64,000 nucleotides of DNA, taken from positions 16,554,001-16,618,000 of the forward strand of contig CP075493.1 of assembly GCA_021613535.1 (NCBI GenBank), in the 5' to 3' direction. The stretch's first letter is position 1. The number at the start of each line of letters is the position of its first letter. The DNA is from Adineta vaga. Its lineage: Eukaryota; Rotifera. The notes under the pieces are model-generated. The model worked only from the letters and a program-made list of their open reading frames with translations. It was not told the DNA's origin and searched no databases. The position numbers and the translations under genes were made by a program. Below are positions 36,023 to 47,915 of this stretch, piece after piece.

Positions 36023-36721
36023 ATGGCAACGACAGAAAGCGAAATTGATTTTAAAAAAAGATCCACTGAATGTTTAGCATCAGCAACAAATGAATCCGTG
36101 TTGAATCATAACACAACAGATCGAAATCAAACTAAAATAGATGCTCGACGTATATTTTCAATTATTCATACATTCTGTTTGTTTATTTCTCCAAGTAAAA
36201 TAATTCAATATCTCTTCCTATATTGATCTTTATTTCGTATGTTTTTAGTTATATTAGTAGTTTTTGGAACAATATATGCAAATGCTTGTCCAATTAATCC
36301 AAAAATACCCAATTATCTTTTAATTTGTGGAATTATTAGTATCATTAATGTAATATTAAATCAATTTCGAGTTTTTCTCTCAGTAAAATATCCACATGCA
36401 TATGATGATATAACTGTAGGAAATGCTATGAGAATCTTCTTAGGTAATGTTATATCTCTTATCGTTGCTTGTCTTGGTGTATTTTTAACCATTTGGTATG
36501 TTTTTGGATTTATATGGATATTTGATGTTTGGAATGAAGTACAATATATACCTTTAAATCATTCACAATTTTGTTCGTCAGTATTATATCGATTTGCTTA
36601 TATCATTTTTGCTATTGGTACTTTTTGGACGATTTGTATAATAGTGTTGACTATTATCTTTGATTTACATAGTCGATTTTGGCATGGCGGTATAAGGTAC
36701 TTAATTGATAGTTTTCATTAG
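36023..36721 (+). CDS. TMEM272-like four-transmembrane protein, copy 2
   Basis: Exons 36023-36194 and 36249-36721 join in phase 1; 214 residues. Same architecture as copy 1: NACPINPKIPNYLLICGII, WYVFGFIWIFDVW and PLNHSQFCSSVLYRFAY. It lacks the second intron of copy 1 (that junction is continuous here), so one copy gained or lost an intron after duplication. The first intron interrupts the same place (ISPS|I and IPS|I). Confidence 0.75.
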
Positions 36722-37318
36722 ACGAACAGATTTAAATAACTTGTGTATCATTAGTGAACGAAAAAGACCAGAAATGAAATTTGTTTTTTTTTATGATTTT
36801 TTCGACATTGAATTCAATTGCGAAAAAACAATTCTTCAGTTCTTAGCAAAGTCAAACAATCGCTGAGTGTTTCGCTTTTCGCATAGTTGGATAAAACTGA
36901 TCGTTAGAATTTCGATAATCAAAATAAAACTTGTTTTTTCCTTATCAATATAAGTAATTATTATTAATCCTTTTTTTATCTGCAATCATTCCAAACTTGA
37001 ACAGATTTTCTTACTGACTATCATATATATTGATCAACAAAAATAATCTTGATTCTTTATATGTTTCTTTTTTGTTGGAATTTATATGACATTTATTACC
37101 AAATACATATATCAGGCACGAATTTTATAATCAGATTCGTATACTAATGACTGTTATCTAGCTAATCTTACGTCAAGTAGCTCATAAACTTTATAAGAAC
37201 TTTAGCGAAAAAGAAAAGTCAAATAAATAAAAGAAGACATTTTTATAATGTTGAGGAGACGAATGTATATTCAAGATAAAGTTTCTTCTTGAATTTCGTT
37301 TACGGAAAACAAAATAAT
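36722..37318. other. Intergenic
   Basis: AT-rich, nothing recognised; probably the promoter of the tail-collar gene at its right end. Confidence 0.55.
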
Positions 37319-39498
37319 ATGTTGCGACTTGCTTGGTGTCTTCTTGGCTATTTGTTCTCAGTATTCGTAATAACTGATGGATTATCAATACTCGATGAGA
37401 CTCAGTCATTCAATGCTACCAAGTTTCAAATAAGTATGATACGGGATTATCAAGAACCATTCATGCAGACTGTTTCTAATCAACGTAGTTTGGCAGACGG
37501 TACAGTTAATATTAATATTTTTACATTATTTTATTACAATGGCAGTCAAATATATGTATACAGTTCATTTGCCAATGAAAATGAAAATAAACTCACTTCA
37601 CACCGATAGATATTCTACTATGTTTCACTTATGGCACCAATGCAAAGTTCGGAAAATGATGTCTGGGTATGGTCGATGAACAATGAGGTTCGCGTCAAGT
37701 TAATGTTAGGTGATAAGGAAGTTGAACATATGGCACGCGATGCAATTTCAAAGAAATTTGACATGACAACTGCTGAATATTCAAAATATTGGGATATTGC
37801 ACCTTTAATGATTGATTCATTGACTGCCTATGTAGTCAAAGGTAGTAATTCGCCTGTACCAGGTGTACAACCCTACTGTTCTGTTCATCCAAATTCATTG
37901 GTATTGATTTTTCGATTTCCTTGTTCAGCGAATGAAAATGCACAGAAAGTTGCGAAAATGATTCGTAGTGGTGAATATGAAATCGAAATTGCATTCTACT
38001 TTGATGGATTCAAACATACGTCGACATCATTGGTATCAATTTCTGCAGAACAATTGAAAATTGTATCCAGCAAGACTACAGCTGATGGTGGCAATTCAGA
38101 TGCAAAATATATTCATCGAAATCAAGCGTCAAAATTCGTTGGACAATATATAACAAACGTTAAGAAAATTATTTATTCTGAAAATTCAGAAGTCAATACT
38201 CAGTCATTAACAAACCGACTCGAAGATCAGTTTATAGCATTGTTGCAACAAGGTAAAAAAATCGGTGATATCTAATGAATTATTATAGATTGTCTGAATG
38301 CGCTTATTGTTTTATAGGAATGGAAAGTGCTGAACGAACTGTGATCAATGCTGGCCATTTTAATGAGACATGGTCATCGGCAGATCTACATCCTGATCGA
38401 ATTACATCTGAATTGAGCAAAGTATTTACAGAGAATATATCTGATACTGAACAACATACAACATCTGATAAATATCTTAACATAAATAAAGAACAATTGA
38501 ATGAATTGTTAAGTAGTAGTTCCAAGGAAGGTGGTGGTGGTGTATCTTTCCTTGGCTTTTCAGCTAATGGTAAAGGTGGTTCGACTTCATCATCAAAAAA
38601 TACATTCTATAATAAACTTCTACAGACAGATCATCAAAAGTATTTTAAGAATCATATCATCAAATTGCTCAATGAACAACAAGCGGAATTTAGTTGGGAA
38701 GGCGAAAAATTGATACCAAAATCATTCCAAGTTTATAAAACAAGTGATCTTACAGATAGTTTACAAGTCGCTTTAGTAGCTAAACAGATTACTATTGATA
38801 AAAATCAAAGTGCCATTATACGTCATGTTAGTATGATGAACAGTCCAACGGCTATTGGAAGTTCACAGCATACGCCCATCCTTCTTACAGGTGAAATAAC
38901 GATATACAGTGGACGAGCACATCCACCTGCAACATGGCTCATTTGCAACGGATCCGCTGTTTCACGAGTTGTTTATCAACGTCTTTTTGCAATGATTGGT
39001 ACAACATATGGATCAGGTGATGGCATTAAAACTTTCAATGTTCCTGATTTGCAAGGAAGAGTACCAGTTGGACTCGATTCATTAGGATTACGTGCTAGCG
39101 TAGCTACTAGTGTAGGTAACGCAGGAGGTCAAGAAACACATGTAATCACAACGAATCAATTGCCTTCACATTCTCATAATGTCGGTTCTATTTCTATGTC
39201 AGTAAGTGGTAATCACTATCATACAATCAATGATCCAGGACATAATCACGGAGGTAGTACTGGTAATTCTGGCTTTTTGAATGGAAATGGTAGATGGCAT
39301 GCAGGCAAAGATGGTTGGAGAATAGCGGAAGGCACACATTCTCATTCGATTCCAACGGGACGTACTGGCGCAAGTATAAGCAGTGCTGGTGATCATAGTC
39401 ATGCATTGTTTGGACAGACTGCATCTGTCAGAAATGGCGAAAAATTCAGCCTTATGCAACCATATCAAACGGTGAATTATATTATCTATACTGATTAG
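37319..39498 (+). CDS. Secreted protein with C-terminal phage tail-collar domain
   Basis: Exons 37319-37555, 37610-38252 and 38318-39498 agree in phase; 686 residues. The 54 nt intron removes an in-frame TAG (37607-37609). Residues 1-23 are a signal peptide. The body (residues about 24-470) is unrecognised and includes SSKEGGGGVSFLG and a Ser-rich linker. From about residue 485, GEITIYSGRAHPPATWLICN and FNVPDLQGRVPVG are the hallmark of the tail-collar family of phage tail fibres and microcystin-dependent proteins. A His/Gly-rich region (LPSHSHN, NHYHTINDPGHNHGG, GTHSHSIP, GDHSHA) and a VNYIIYTD end follow, as in bacterial members. This suggests horizontal gain and fusion to a eukaryotic secreted scaffold. 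Confidence 0.8.
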
Positions 39499-39655
39499 AA
39501 TAACAAAGCTGTTTTGTTAATAGTTGAACTGTTAAAAACGATCTGCAATAGAGAAAAAATTTTTTTAACGTTTTTATGTAATAAAAATTGTATCACATAA
39601 GATTTTCAATCAATTCTGTTAGATAGGAAACGTAGAAATATTTTAATCTAAATCT

Positions 39656-39699
39656 TGAGAGTGTGAATGTGATTAATACTCTTCTTTTCACCCTCACGA
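39656..39699. repeat. Telomere-like inverted repeat
   Basis: GAGAGTGTGAATGTGATT, spacer, TTCACCCTCACG. Confidence 0.5.
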
Positions 39700-39838
39700 T
39701 ATAATAGAAAGGTATATTATTACTGAATTAAAGAAAGAATTATTTAATGAAAAGTTAGCAGGAAATCAATATAAAGTGAAAAACTTGTTTCAATCATAGC
39801 ATTAGAAGTTGACTTCCTCCCTGCGTTTTCTGTCCTCA

Positions 39839-39881
39839 AGGGTGGGTGTTTGATAGATGTAGTACTCACATCCACATCCTG
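39839..39881. repeat. Telomere-like inverted repeat
   Basis: AGGGTGGGTGTT, about 16 nt spacer, CTCACATCCACATCCTGG. Confidence 0.5.
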
Positions 39882-40225
39882 GCGTGTTTGGATTTTGAAT
39901 TTCTGGTGGGTCGTCTTATCCGACAGGGTCTTTTGTTGGATTTTTCTCTACAAGAAAAGATCTTCTCTAAAGTTGTTTAAAACAATTAGACTGAAAGGTT
40001 TTTGATGATGTCGCATACAACGAGAACATAAGAGTTAAATTACTTTGATAAATGTATCGATGTTAATAGCCATATCATAGAAGTAGTAAATCACCATTTT
40101 CTACTTCTATTTTTAGACAATAATGTCACTCGACTTGAATTCTCTTTGTGCATTTAGAATAAAATCATGACCAAATTATAGAAAGATACCATCTATTTTG
40201 ATGAAACTTACATTTTACAAAAAAG

Positions 40226-41374
40226 ATGCATTTGAATACAATGTTATTTGCTATTATTATCTTATTCTGTTGTTTAAATATTATGAACGCGATATCTCCT
40301 TATTATCGCATAGCTAAAGCAAAAATTATTCGAAATTCTCGATATATAGTTGCATATCATTTACATGCTTTAGGTACTTTTCCAAGTTCATCTCTTCATA
40401 ATTGTATTTATCAATGTCAAAATAATGATTATTGTCGAACAGCAAATTATTTTGATTCAAATCAAGGTACAATGTGTTCATTATTTGAAGAAAATTCCTT
40501 CGTTGGACAAATTGTTATAAGTACAACAATGAGTATTATAATTAGTTTTAATTTATGTCCACCCGGTTACAATGAACCAGAATATATATGTTTTGGTACA
40601 TCAATAAATCTTCGATCACCTATTACTGTACAAAATGTATTAAATAATTTACGTTTAATTAAACAATTCTCAATACTTACATATTATCCTGTTATTTTAC
40701 CAACAAAAAATGCAGTTTATTTTCCACTTGAAGGACAAACAACTATACAACAATATGATTGGCCATCACTTACATTCGTTAGTAATATTCCTGCTGGTTT
40801 AGTAATTGATAATTATGATATAGATGTATGGGGAACATTACTTCTTTCAAAATATAGTGGAGGAAAAGAGATTCGTGTCACTGGATCTTTTGGTAATTGG
40901 TCTGTTTCGAATATGAATTATTATACTGTATTCATATCTGATATTTATGTTGTATCAATACTACAAAGTAGTTTTATTATACCTATTTTAAATATAACAA
41001 ATGGTCGAAATTTATTTAATTGTACAGTACCTGTTAGTATTGGTACTTATTATTGGTCACGTATTATTAATCATCAATTATATATTACATCAACAACTGG
41101 CCTTTGGCATATGAATATAACACAAGGAGGATGTGGAATAGCAATTAAAATCGTATCAAGTTTACAATGTAAAGAAATTTTTGTTGATGCATCAGGTCGA
41201 TTATATGTTGAAAAAGATGATTTAACAAAAAATAATTCATTAGTATTTGATCTTTATGGTACACAACTTGCTTCATTTTCGTATGGAAGTAAATTAATTG
41301 TCAAAGCTTCAAAATACGATTATTATGTTATGAATAATCGAGAAAATCCTTTACAAATATATGTCTATCCATAA
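40226..41374 (+). CDS. Secreted protein with PAN/apple-like N-terminal domain
   Basis: Single exon, 382 residues. Residues 1-22 are a signal peptide (MHLNTMLFAIIILFCCLNIM). Residues about 30-90 have the spacing of a PAN/apple fold: SLHNCIYQCQNNDYCRTANY and TMCSLFEEN, with paired Cys. The remaining 280 residues carry alternating beta-type segments (WPSLTFVSNIPAGLVIDN, ATGLW-like and FVDASGRLYV phrases) that may form a beta-propeller; this is inference. Many N-glycosylation sites fit an extracellular protein. Ligand unknown. Confidence 0.65.
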   Translation: MHLNTMLFAIIILFCCLNIMNAISPYYRIAKAKIIRNSRYIVAYHLHALGTFPSSSLHNCIYQCQNNDYCRTANYFDSNQGTMCSLFEENSFVGQIVISTTMSIIISFNLCPPGYNEPEYICFGTSINLRSPITVQNVLNNLRLIKQFSILTYYPVILPTKNAVYFPLEGQTTIQQYDWPSLTFVSNIPAGLVIDNYDIDVWGTLLLSKYSGGKEIRVTGSFGNWSVSNMNYYTVFISDIYVVSILQSSFIIPILNITNGRNLFNCTVPVSIGTYYWSRIINHQLYITSTTGLWHMNITQGGCGIAIKIVSSLQCKEIFVDASGRLYVEKDDLTKNNSLVFDLYGTQLASFSYGSKLIVKASKYDYYVMNNRENPLQIYVYP

Positions 41375-42286
41375 CAAACAGATAAACAGAAAGAATTTTA
41401 ATTCCTCAATTAGAAATTGTTGTTCGAACTAATAAAATATATGTATAACAAAATAACAATGACTCACACTCCCGCATCCTCATTTTCCCTTCTTTTTTTT
41501 ATCAATACAGTATGAAGAAAGAAAATTAGACCGTTTATTACTTCTATGTTGTTATATGAAAAGTCAATAATATTTTGAGAGAATGTATATATGAGTATAA
41601 TGACGATTACCTTATTTCATTGGTATAGATCAGTAGTATAGTAAAAATAGTTTGATCGTTGAAAGCATTTATGAATGCATGGTTCAAAAAACTTTCTGGG
41701 AATAAGTCTTTTGAAAACAAAAGAAGTGGTAGACCGATTAAAAGTGTAATCTCTGACTTGAAAGCAGGAATACAGTCTTCAGTTGGAGGACTCGTTCAAA
41801 TAGAATTAAATAATATTCTTGGTTAAAACGGTGATGGTTTAGAAGATGTAGACGAGCTATATGAAAATAAATAAATAAAATTATCTTGTGCTTCTAAGTC
41901 TCAAACTTACCTATTGATTTGAATATAATTTGTGCTAAAAACCTGAACTTTATTTCTGTTCTCATATATTCATCATATCGCACATCTTCAAGAGAATAAT
42001 GCATTTCGCAATACGGGTATAATAGAAAATAAAACCAATTTTAATTTAATGATAAAAATGTTCAAATACACTAACTACGTAGATTGTTACGCGCTCTCGT
42101 CGATCGAAGCGTCATTATGTAAATAATTTCCAAAAGCTTTGTTATTTTGTCTTTATATTCACATGATTTACCGAACAGATAATTAGATATTTTATTTATA
42201 TCTGTGTAGAATCGAATGTCTGCAGAAGACTATCTTTTTTTTACATCGGAAGGTAATTTGAACATGGAATAGTAACACAAGGATTT
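41375..42286. other. Intergenic
   Basis: AT-rich. A 50-codon frame near 41671-41826 contains KRSGRP and could be transposase debris, but evidence is too thin to call. Confidence 0.5.
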
Positions 42287-42859
42287 TTAAGACATTGCTT
42301 GTTGAAATTTTCCAATGAGATCATCCAATATTTGTCGATATTTGATTGATGGTCGATGTATATCTGAAGCATTGAAAGGTCTGTCATGTTCGAAAGCTTT
42401 ATTAACAAGTGAATAAGGATATTGAAAATATGTCAAAGCCAATTCAAATTTGTTTTCTTCAAATAACATTTTTCCATCTTCAATTAAAATCTTACTCATA
42501 TCACGAGCAATTTTTATTAATAAATCTGTTTCCATGATTATAAACATGATCATTTCTAATCCATTATCATAAGACCCCAATCACGATGAAGAACTATATC
42601 TCTACAAAAGATATAAAATATTTTGATTTTCATTTGTCGTTGTTGAATTTTAGTGCGTCGTCTTCACTATGGATGCATAATCAATCGGTGCACAATTGTC
42701 ATGGAAAGAACAAATGAGATCATCAATTGAATCTGGGGGAATAGCTGCTGTTTCTGCAGAATTTTCTTGAAAATTTCTTCTCGTTACTTGATTATTTCTT
42801 TGTAAACCAATATGTGCATCAAGCCCAAAAATAATAGCATATTCATTATTGAGTGTCAT
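42287..42859 (-). CDS. Unknown helical protein, exon structure unresolved
   Basis: Two minus-strand frames: 42650-42859 (starts MTLNNEYAIIFGLDAHIG) and 42287-42580 (helical, with MSKILIEDGKMLFEENKFEL, ending GKFQQAMS). The first looks like an N-terminal exon and the second like a C-terminal exon, but a TGA just 5' of the second frame (about 42581-42583) prevents a clean splice model. Either one two-exon gene with a cryptic junction or a decaying gene. The KMLFEENKFELALTYFQ stretch is TPR-like in pattern. No family assigned. Confidence 0.4.
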
Positions 42860-43722
42860 TTCTGCTGATATTTTCGAATTGAAATAACGAGAAAAACAAT
42901 TTTCATTAGTTTTTGTATTGGAGAATTCCGATATTGATTTATTTATTTCTTCGATACAGGTTGTGCGAAATGAATAAGAATGGTGCTACGATATTTCGAA
43001 TTGTTACTATACGGAAAACAGCGTGTCGTAATTTAGGATGACATTTGTGCAATTCGTTTTTTCCATTTATGAAAAAATAATGATTGTTCTCCGTCAAAAA
43101 ATATTCATTAGAAGAAGGAAAGAATGATCACCAATCGATGGATCTCATCATGCTGATTTATATTGACTTTTTCTACACAAAATCATAAAATAATAACAAA
43201 GAAAATAAGTTATTTGACGTATTCATTTATTAGTAATAGACTATATCAAAATTTTCCTTCTCTCTTTCGTTTTACGTAACTGTAAATAATAACTAAGCTA
43301 ACGTTAACAACAGAATATATTGTTTTGTACATGCTTTAAAGATGCATTATATGCCTTCAAAACTGTGTTCGTCATGTAAAAGATAAATATACGATTCTGT
43401 CATTTGTCACAATCGTCGATTGGTTAAAAATAATACGAATCATTTTTTCTTTTCCATTTCATTCTGTCTCATCATTTATGCAATAACAAAACAACAACAA
43501 AAAGAAACACATGTGAAAAAGGGGCCTCTTTTATACCGTTGTAGATAAAATCATAAAAGTTCTATTTACTGGGACATAGTATGAATTCTTTCGCCGTTCA
43601 ACAATATCTTCTTGATTACAGAGTATGCCAAAATTATAGACCCCCATATGCATGAATACGAAAATTGTTATTTTATTTCACCAATAAGAGTTGACGATCA
43701 ACCATCTTGGGGGTGTGGGTGT
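42860..43722. other. Intergenic
   Basis: Nothing recognised apart from a GGGGGTGTGGGTGTG tract at 43709-43723 that abuts the tRNA-like sequence. Confidence 0.55.
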
Positions 43723-43800
43723 GTCTCGATAGCTCAGTGGTCGGAGTACTGACCCGGAAAGTTAGTGTTAGGATTGTTGAGTTCGATTCCCACGCGAGAC
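43723..43800 (+). tRNA. tRNA-like sequence or tRNA-derived element with A and B boxes
   Basis: GTCTCG pairs with CGAGAC at the ends (6 bp). A-box TAGCTCAGTGG begins at 43730; B-box GTTCGATTCC begins at 43781. An anticodon-type stem CTGAC/GTTAG encloses a 7 nt loop, CCGGAAA, but position 33 is C rather than U, and the T stem has two mismatches. Length 78 nt. Probably a decayed tRNA or a SINE head rather than a working gene. Confidence 0.5.
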
Positions 43801-44820
43801 TGTATTTTTCGACGGTTTTGTTGTCGACAGAAAGAAAAAAAACAAAATAGCTTCATCAAAAGTTTCATTCTTTTCTTTATCGGCATTGGTTTTAAAAACC
43901 CTTGATTTGAAATTGATGGAAATGACCCAAAACTAAATGTAATATTTGAAGAATTTTATAGCAGAAGCAAAATAATGATCACGGTAGCCTGACTCATTTT
44001 TCGAATTGTTTTTTAGTATATTTTTTGTTAGAAATCTCCAAAATATCATATATATGACATTGAATTTATTCCCATATTTACTTTAGATGCTTGTTGGTTT
44101 TTTCCAACTGACCTAGGTGTATATATGTAATGATGCTTTTTTATCATTCTGTCGGTCGAGCGTAAGTATCATATTAGATTCGTAATCATATTTAGATGAT
44201 AAACAACGGAAAAGACGACGCTTTTATCGCAAGAAAAACGGTTGAAACAGAGCTTACTATTAACAAATTCATTTTTCTAATGCGTAGAAATGTGAATTTT
44301 TCGTTTGCTGTTTTTCTCACTGGTGTTACATATCTTACAGATCGGAAATGATAGATATACTTTTATAGATACGGAGTCCATGGCGTAAATGAAACTACAA
44401 AACAATTCAAAATTTCTATATAATTATGTCTATATAATGTGATGCTATATTTCTATCATGCTGTACCATGGTCTACAAGTGTCTATTGCCAACCGATGTC
44501 CCAAAGAGCTACTTGTTATTTTGAAAAATCATCACTTCGTCATAAAGGCTCAAAACTTCACCCCTCCATCCTTATCCTCACCCTCACTCACACCCTCACC
44601 CTCAATCAGTGATATACATATACACTCATACTCTTGTAGACCCTCGTAGACGGTAGTAGAAACAACAATACATATTATATAGATATCGTTATTTAGAAAT
44701 TTTGAATTATTTTGTAATTCATTTACAGCATTCAGTGGAAGTTACGAACTTTACTCATCACCACAAACACATAAAATATTCACTAGATCCTCATCCCTTA
44801 CCCTGATCTTTTGTTTTTAG
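43801..44820. other. Intergenic
   Basis: C-rich telomere-like tract (CCCTC, ACTCACACCCTCACCCTCA) at 44559-44606. Ends in TTTTGTTTTTAG directly before the next ATG, a likely 3' splice or trans-splice acceptor. Confidence 0.5.
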
Positions 44821-45702
44821 ATGAATAATAATAACTTGATTAGACGAGAAGTACAAGAGTATCTGAGCACTTCCGAGGGACAAGAACGAAGCAATACTGG
44901 TTTTGAAGTACGGGAAAGTACTGTGATTAATGCTCTTATTGTTGGGCGATCGCAAACAGGTAAAACGACCTTATTGGAATCCTTGAAAAATACCAATTAT
45001 GCTTCTTATGTAACTGGCTTTTCTGGTACGCGTAATGTCACACATCATCCAATAATTATTCGAGAAAAAGAAACCAATCGATATTATCAAATCAATTTAA
45101 TCGATACGATAGGACTTCATGAGCATTCGCAAGATCCAGCAAATAACCGTTCAGATGAAGAAATATTGACACTTGTCGCTAAATTTATTGCCAAAGAAAT
45201 AACTTCGTTGAATGCAGTTATTTTCGTTTCTAAGGCTGGTGATTTACATCTCCATGATATATCGGCGTTTCGATCACTGATGACGTTTCTCGGTTCATCT
45301 TTTCGCGCAAATACCATGATGGTATTGACACATTGTGAAGGTCTAACAAAAGACCGATTTGATATATTAGCGAATGGAATTCGAACGCATCCATCGAGTA
45401 GAGACATAAGCGACTATTGTTCTTTGGGTATTCATCCACATGGTACACTCAATTTCGATCAATTGGAAACATTTGTTGGTGAAGGAGATTTCGATTTGAG
45501 AAAACGATTCATAGAGAAGAAATTGGAAATAATTACACCAATGCGACGCAATATTCTACAATTATTAATTGCACAACATGAAAAGCAACTACCTGTTCAA
45601 GAACTACAAGAAATCTTGAAGATTGCCAATGAGGAGCGCATGCGTTTCGTTGAAGTAGAAATTAGAAAAAAAAATAAAAAGAATGGATGTTTTATTTCAT
45701 AA
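44821..45702 (+). CDS. AIG1/GIMAP-like GTPase with CaaX end, copy 1
   Basis: Single exon, 293 residues. G1 P-loop GRSQTGKTT (residues 42-50), G3 DTIGL (95-99), G4-like THCE (170-173) in place of TKxD; G5 not obvious. Segments RSDEEILTLVAKFI and NAVIFVSKAGD match the alpha/beta core of the AIG1/IAN/TRAFAC-type GTPases. The protein ends KKNGCFIS: a basic tail and a CaaX box (Ser last, farnesylation type), so membrane attachment is likely. The ATG sits immediately after a TTTTTAG splice acceptor, suggesting spliced-leader trans-splicing or a noncoding 5' exon. Confidence 0.8.
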   Translation: MNNNNLIRREVQEYLSTSEGQERSNTGFEVRESTVINALIVGRSQTGKTTLLESLKNTNYASYVTGFSGTRNVTHHPIIIREKETNRYYQINLIDTIGLHEHSQDPANNRSDEEILTLVAKFIAKEITSLNAVIFVSKAGDLHLHDISAFRSLMTFLGSSFRANTMMVLTHCEGLTKDRFDILANGIRTHPSSRDISDYCSLGIHPHGTLNFDQLETFVGEGDFDLRKRFIEKKLEIITPMRRNILQLLIAQHEKQLPVQELQEILKIANEERMRFVEVEIRKKNKKNGCFIS

Positions 45703-46099
45703 ATACTCGCAACTAATTGTTCCTTTGATTACTAGGTAGCGAATTGAATTTATTCTGATGGCATAATCAATACATGGAAACTGCTTGAATTGATGCCGTT
45801 GAATGTTCACTTCTGTAGAAATCTGTAAAAATTCTGCTATCGAGTTAAACGAACATGAACGTTTTGTTGGAAGAATATCGATCAATCTTGTATAAAGCAA
45901 TTAATCAGTTTATACATTGTTCTTCTGTTAAGTAACAACGGAAACCTGATTTGTGTCGTTCATTTAGTTTCTTTTGATATTTTTTTGCTAAATTGGAACT
46001 ATTTTTAACTCTACTACTTGAATCGGAAGCGAACAGAAAAGTTAAGTGGTCTTTTTTAAATTTTTATATTTCAGATATATCATTACAACTTTGCTCATA
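45703..46099. other. Spacer between GTPase copies
   Basis: No feature seen. Confidence 0.5.
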
Positions 46100-47915
46100 A
46101 TGTCTGATCCAGAGCGATACCTCAATGAAATTAATGCAGGTACATTCGGTCAAAATGCAGAAATTAATAACATCGAGCTTCCATCACATGAAGGTAATCT
46201 ATCTGCCAATTTTCTTCTCATGCCAAAAAAGATGATTTTAATACGAAATGATAACAGTTGAACATGGTGTCTCATAAGAATCTTTATTCATTACTCTTCC
46301 TTAGTACATTTTTAGATCATTCAACAACCAATGATATGAATTTGTCAAGAACCGATGATCAAATTAAGCAACTTAATCAAGACACATGTACTCATGGTTC
46401 TTCTGTATTATGTACTTTCAATCAAAAGACGTCCAGTAATGATAAGCATTTACCTGCTATTTCTCCTTTTGTTCAATATTCAAAACCGATATGCGTAGAT
46501 CAATGGGCTGAAAAATTATTAACCAAAACAGGTTCGTTTCTTTAAATCACTTTATTTGAACGTTACGTAAAAGCAGACGCAAAATTGAACATGGATGATA
46601 AATATCTTCTTTTCATTTATAGGTTTAGATAATAGTCCAATGAGACAAAATGCTAATGAATATACGACTCAACTGTCGAAAAACACAGGGGATAAGGAAC
46701 CAGTCATCGAGACTACTAATAAACAAGAGAGAGATTGCTTGGTAATTGAAGTTTTTGGAAACGTGCCATTTAAACTCTTAGAAGTACATGCTGACAAGGT
46801 ACCAATACCACTAAACTCTCTACCGTTCCAACACAAAATGTCTTTGGATAACAAAAACTTCCAGTTGCGTATTAACAAAAAGTCGAAGAATAAGTGGAAT
46901 ACTTATGTTTTACGAATTCAAGCAGAGCCTCAACCATGCACCACATGGAATTGTATAGTGACAAATAAAAAGAAAATATCATGCACAATAGAAAAAGAAA
47001 GAAGAATTGATGAACACACAAATAGACGAATGACTACAAGTGCGTACAAGTTTTAAATAGTGATTGTAAATTTTTATATGATTTCTCTCAGGTTCCTATG
47101 TACATAATCCTTTTGTGGTTAATATTCTTTTAATTGGACGATCACAAGTCGGCAAGTCGACATTGATAGAAGCTTTACGTGATCCTGATTACAGCACACC
47201 ACGGACTGGCATATCTCAAACGCATGAACCATCTTATAAACAACTGATAATGACATCTAAAAATGGAGACAAGTACACACTGAACATTATTGATACACCA
47301 GGTCTACACGAAATTCGACAGGATCCGAATGAAACACGAACCGACCAACAACTTCTTACTCTTCTTCGAGACATCTGTGTAAATGGTAAAATCCGTGCGC
47401 TTAATACTATTTGCTTTGTCAGTGTTATGGGTAAAACATATCAAAATGATATAGACACATTTAAGTCTCTGATAGACTTCTTTGGTGAACGGTTCAAATC
47501 GATTTCGGCACTTGTTCTTACTCATTGTGACAAGATATCGACTGATAGACTTCAACAACTGACAGATAATATCAAAACTCATCCAAAATGTTCGGATGTG
47601 GTGGATTATTGTCGTTTGGGTGTCTATCATAATGGTACACTCGATGTTGATGATTTGGATACGTATGATGAAGAGCTACGAGAACGTGTTAGAATATCTA
47701 CACTTGATCGTCTTGAACCAATGCGTACTAAATTAACAGAGTTTTTATTGTCTCAGTCTTGTAACTATATAGAAATTTCTGAGAACGATTTTCAGCGATT
47801 TGAAAAGCTTGTGAAAGGCACAGAAAAATCAAATGGTATACTGGAGACGGGATTCGAAAAGGCGAAGGAAGAAGCACTTTCAAATAGTTTCATTTGTTAT
47901 TGTAATATTCTTTGA
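46100..47915 (+). CDS. AIG1/GIMAP-like GTPase with long N-terminal extension and CaaX end, copy 2
   Basis: Exons 46100-46193, 46316-46531, 46623-47039 and 47092-47915 agree in phase; 516 residues. The first 240 residues are polar and include a beta-rich segment (RDCLVIEVFGNVPFKLLEV to TTWNCIVTNKK) absent from copy 1. The GTPase domain has GRSQVGKST (about residues 257-265), DTPGL and THCD, so G3 and G4 are closer to consensus than in copy 1. The two domains share RSQ-GK, RTHPS/KTHPK and LGVYHNGTLD blocks. The C-terminus, YCNIL, is a CaaX box (Leu last, geranylgeranyl type). Gene duplication followed by domain gain or loss is the simplest reading. Confidence 0.8.

Larger units (their letters stand above)
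39499..40225. other. Intergenic with two telomere-like inverted repeats
   Basis: Repeats at 39656-39699 and 39839-39881. No gene. Confidence 0.6.

Noticed and set aside
37191-37609. Premature TAG in the tail-collar gene at 37607
   Set aside because: A 54 nt GT-AG intron in phase 0 removes it, so it is not a broken gene.
41671-41826. 50-codon plus frame with KRSGRP, mariner-like in one phrase
   Set aside because: Too short and lacks any DDE or helix-turn-helix block.
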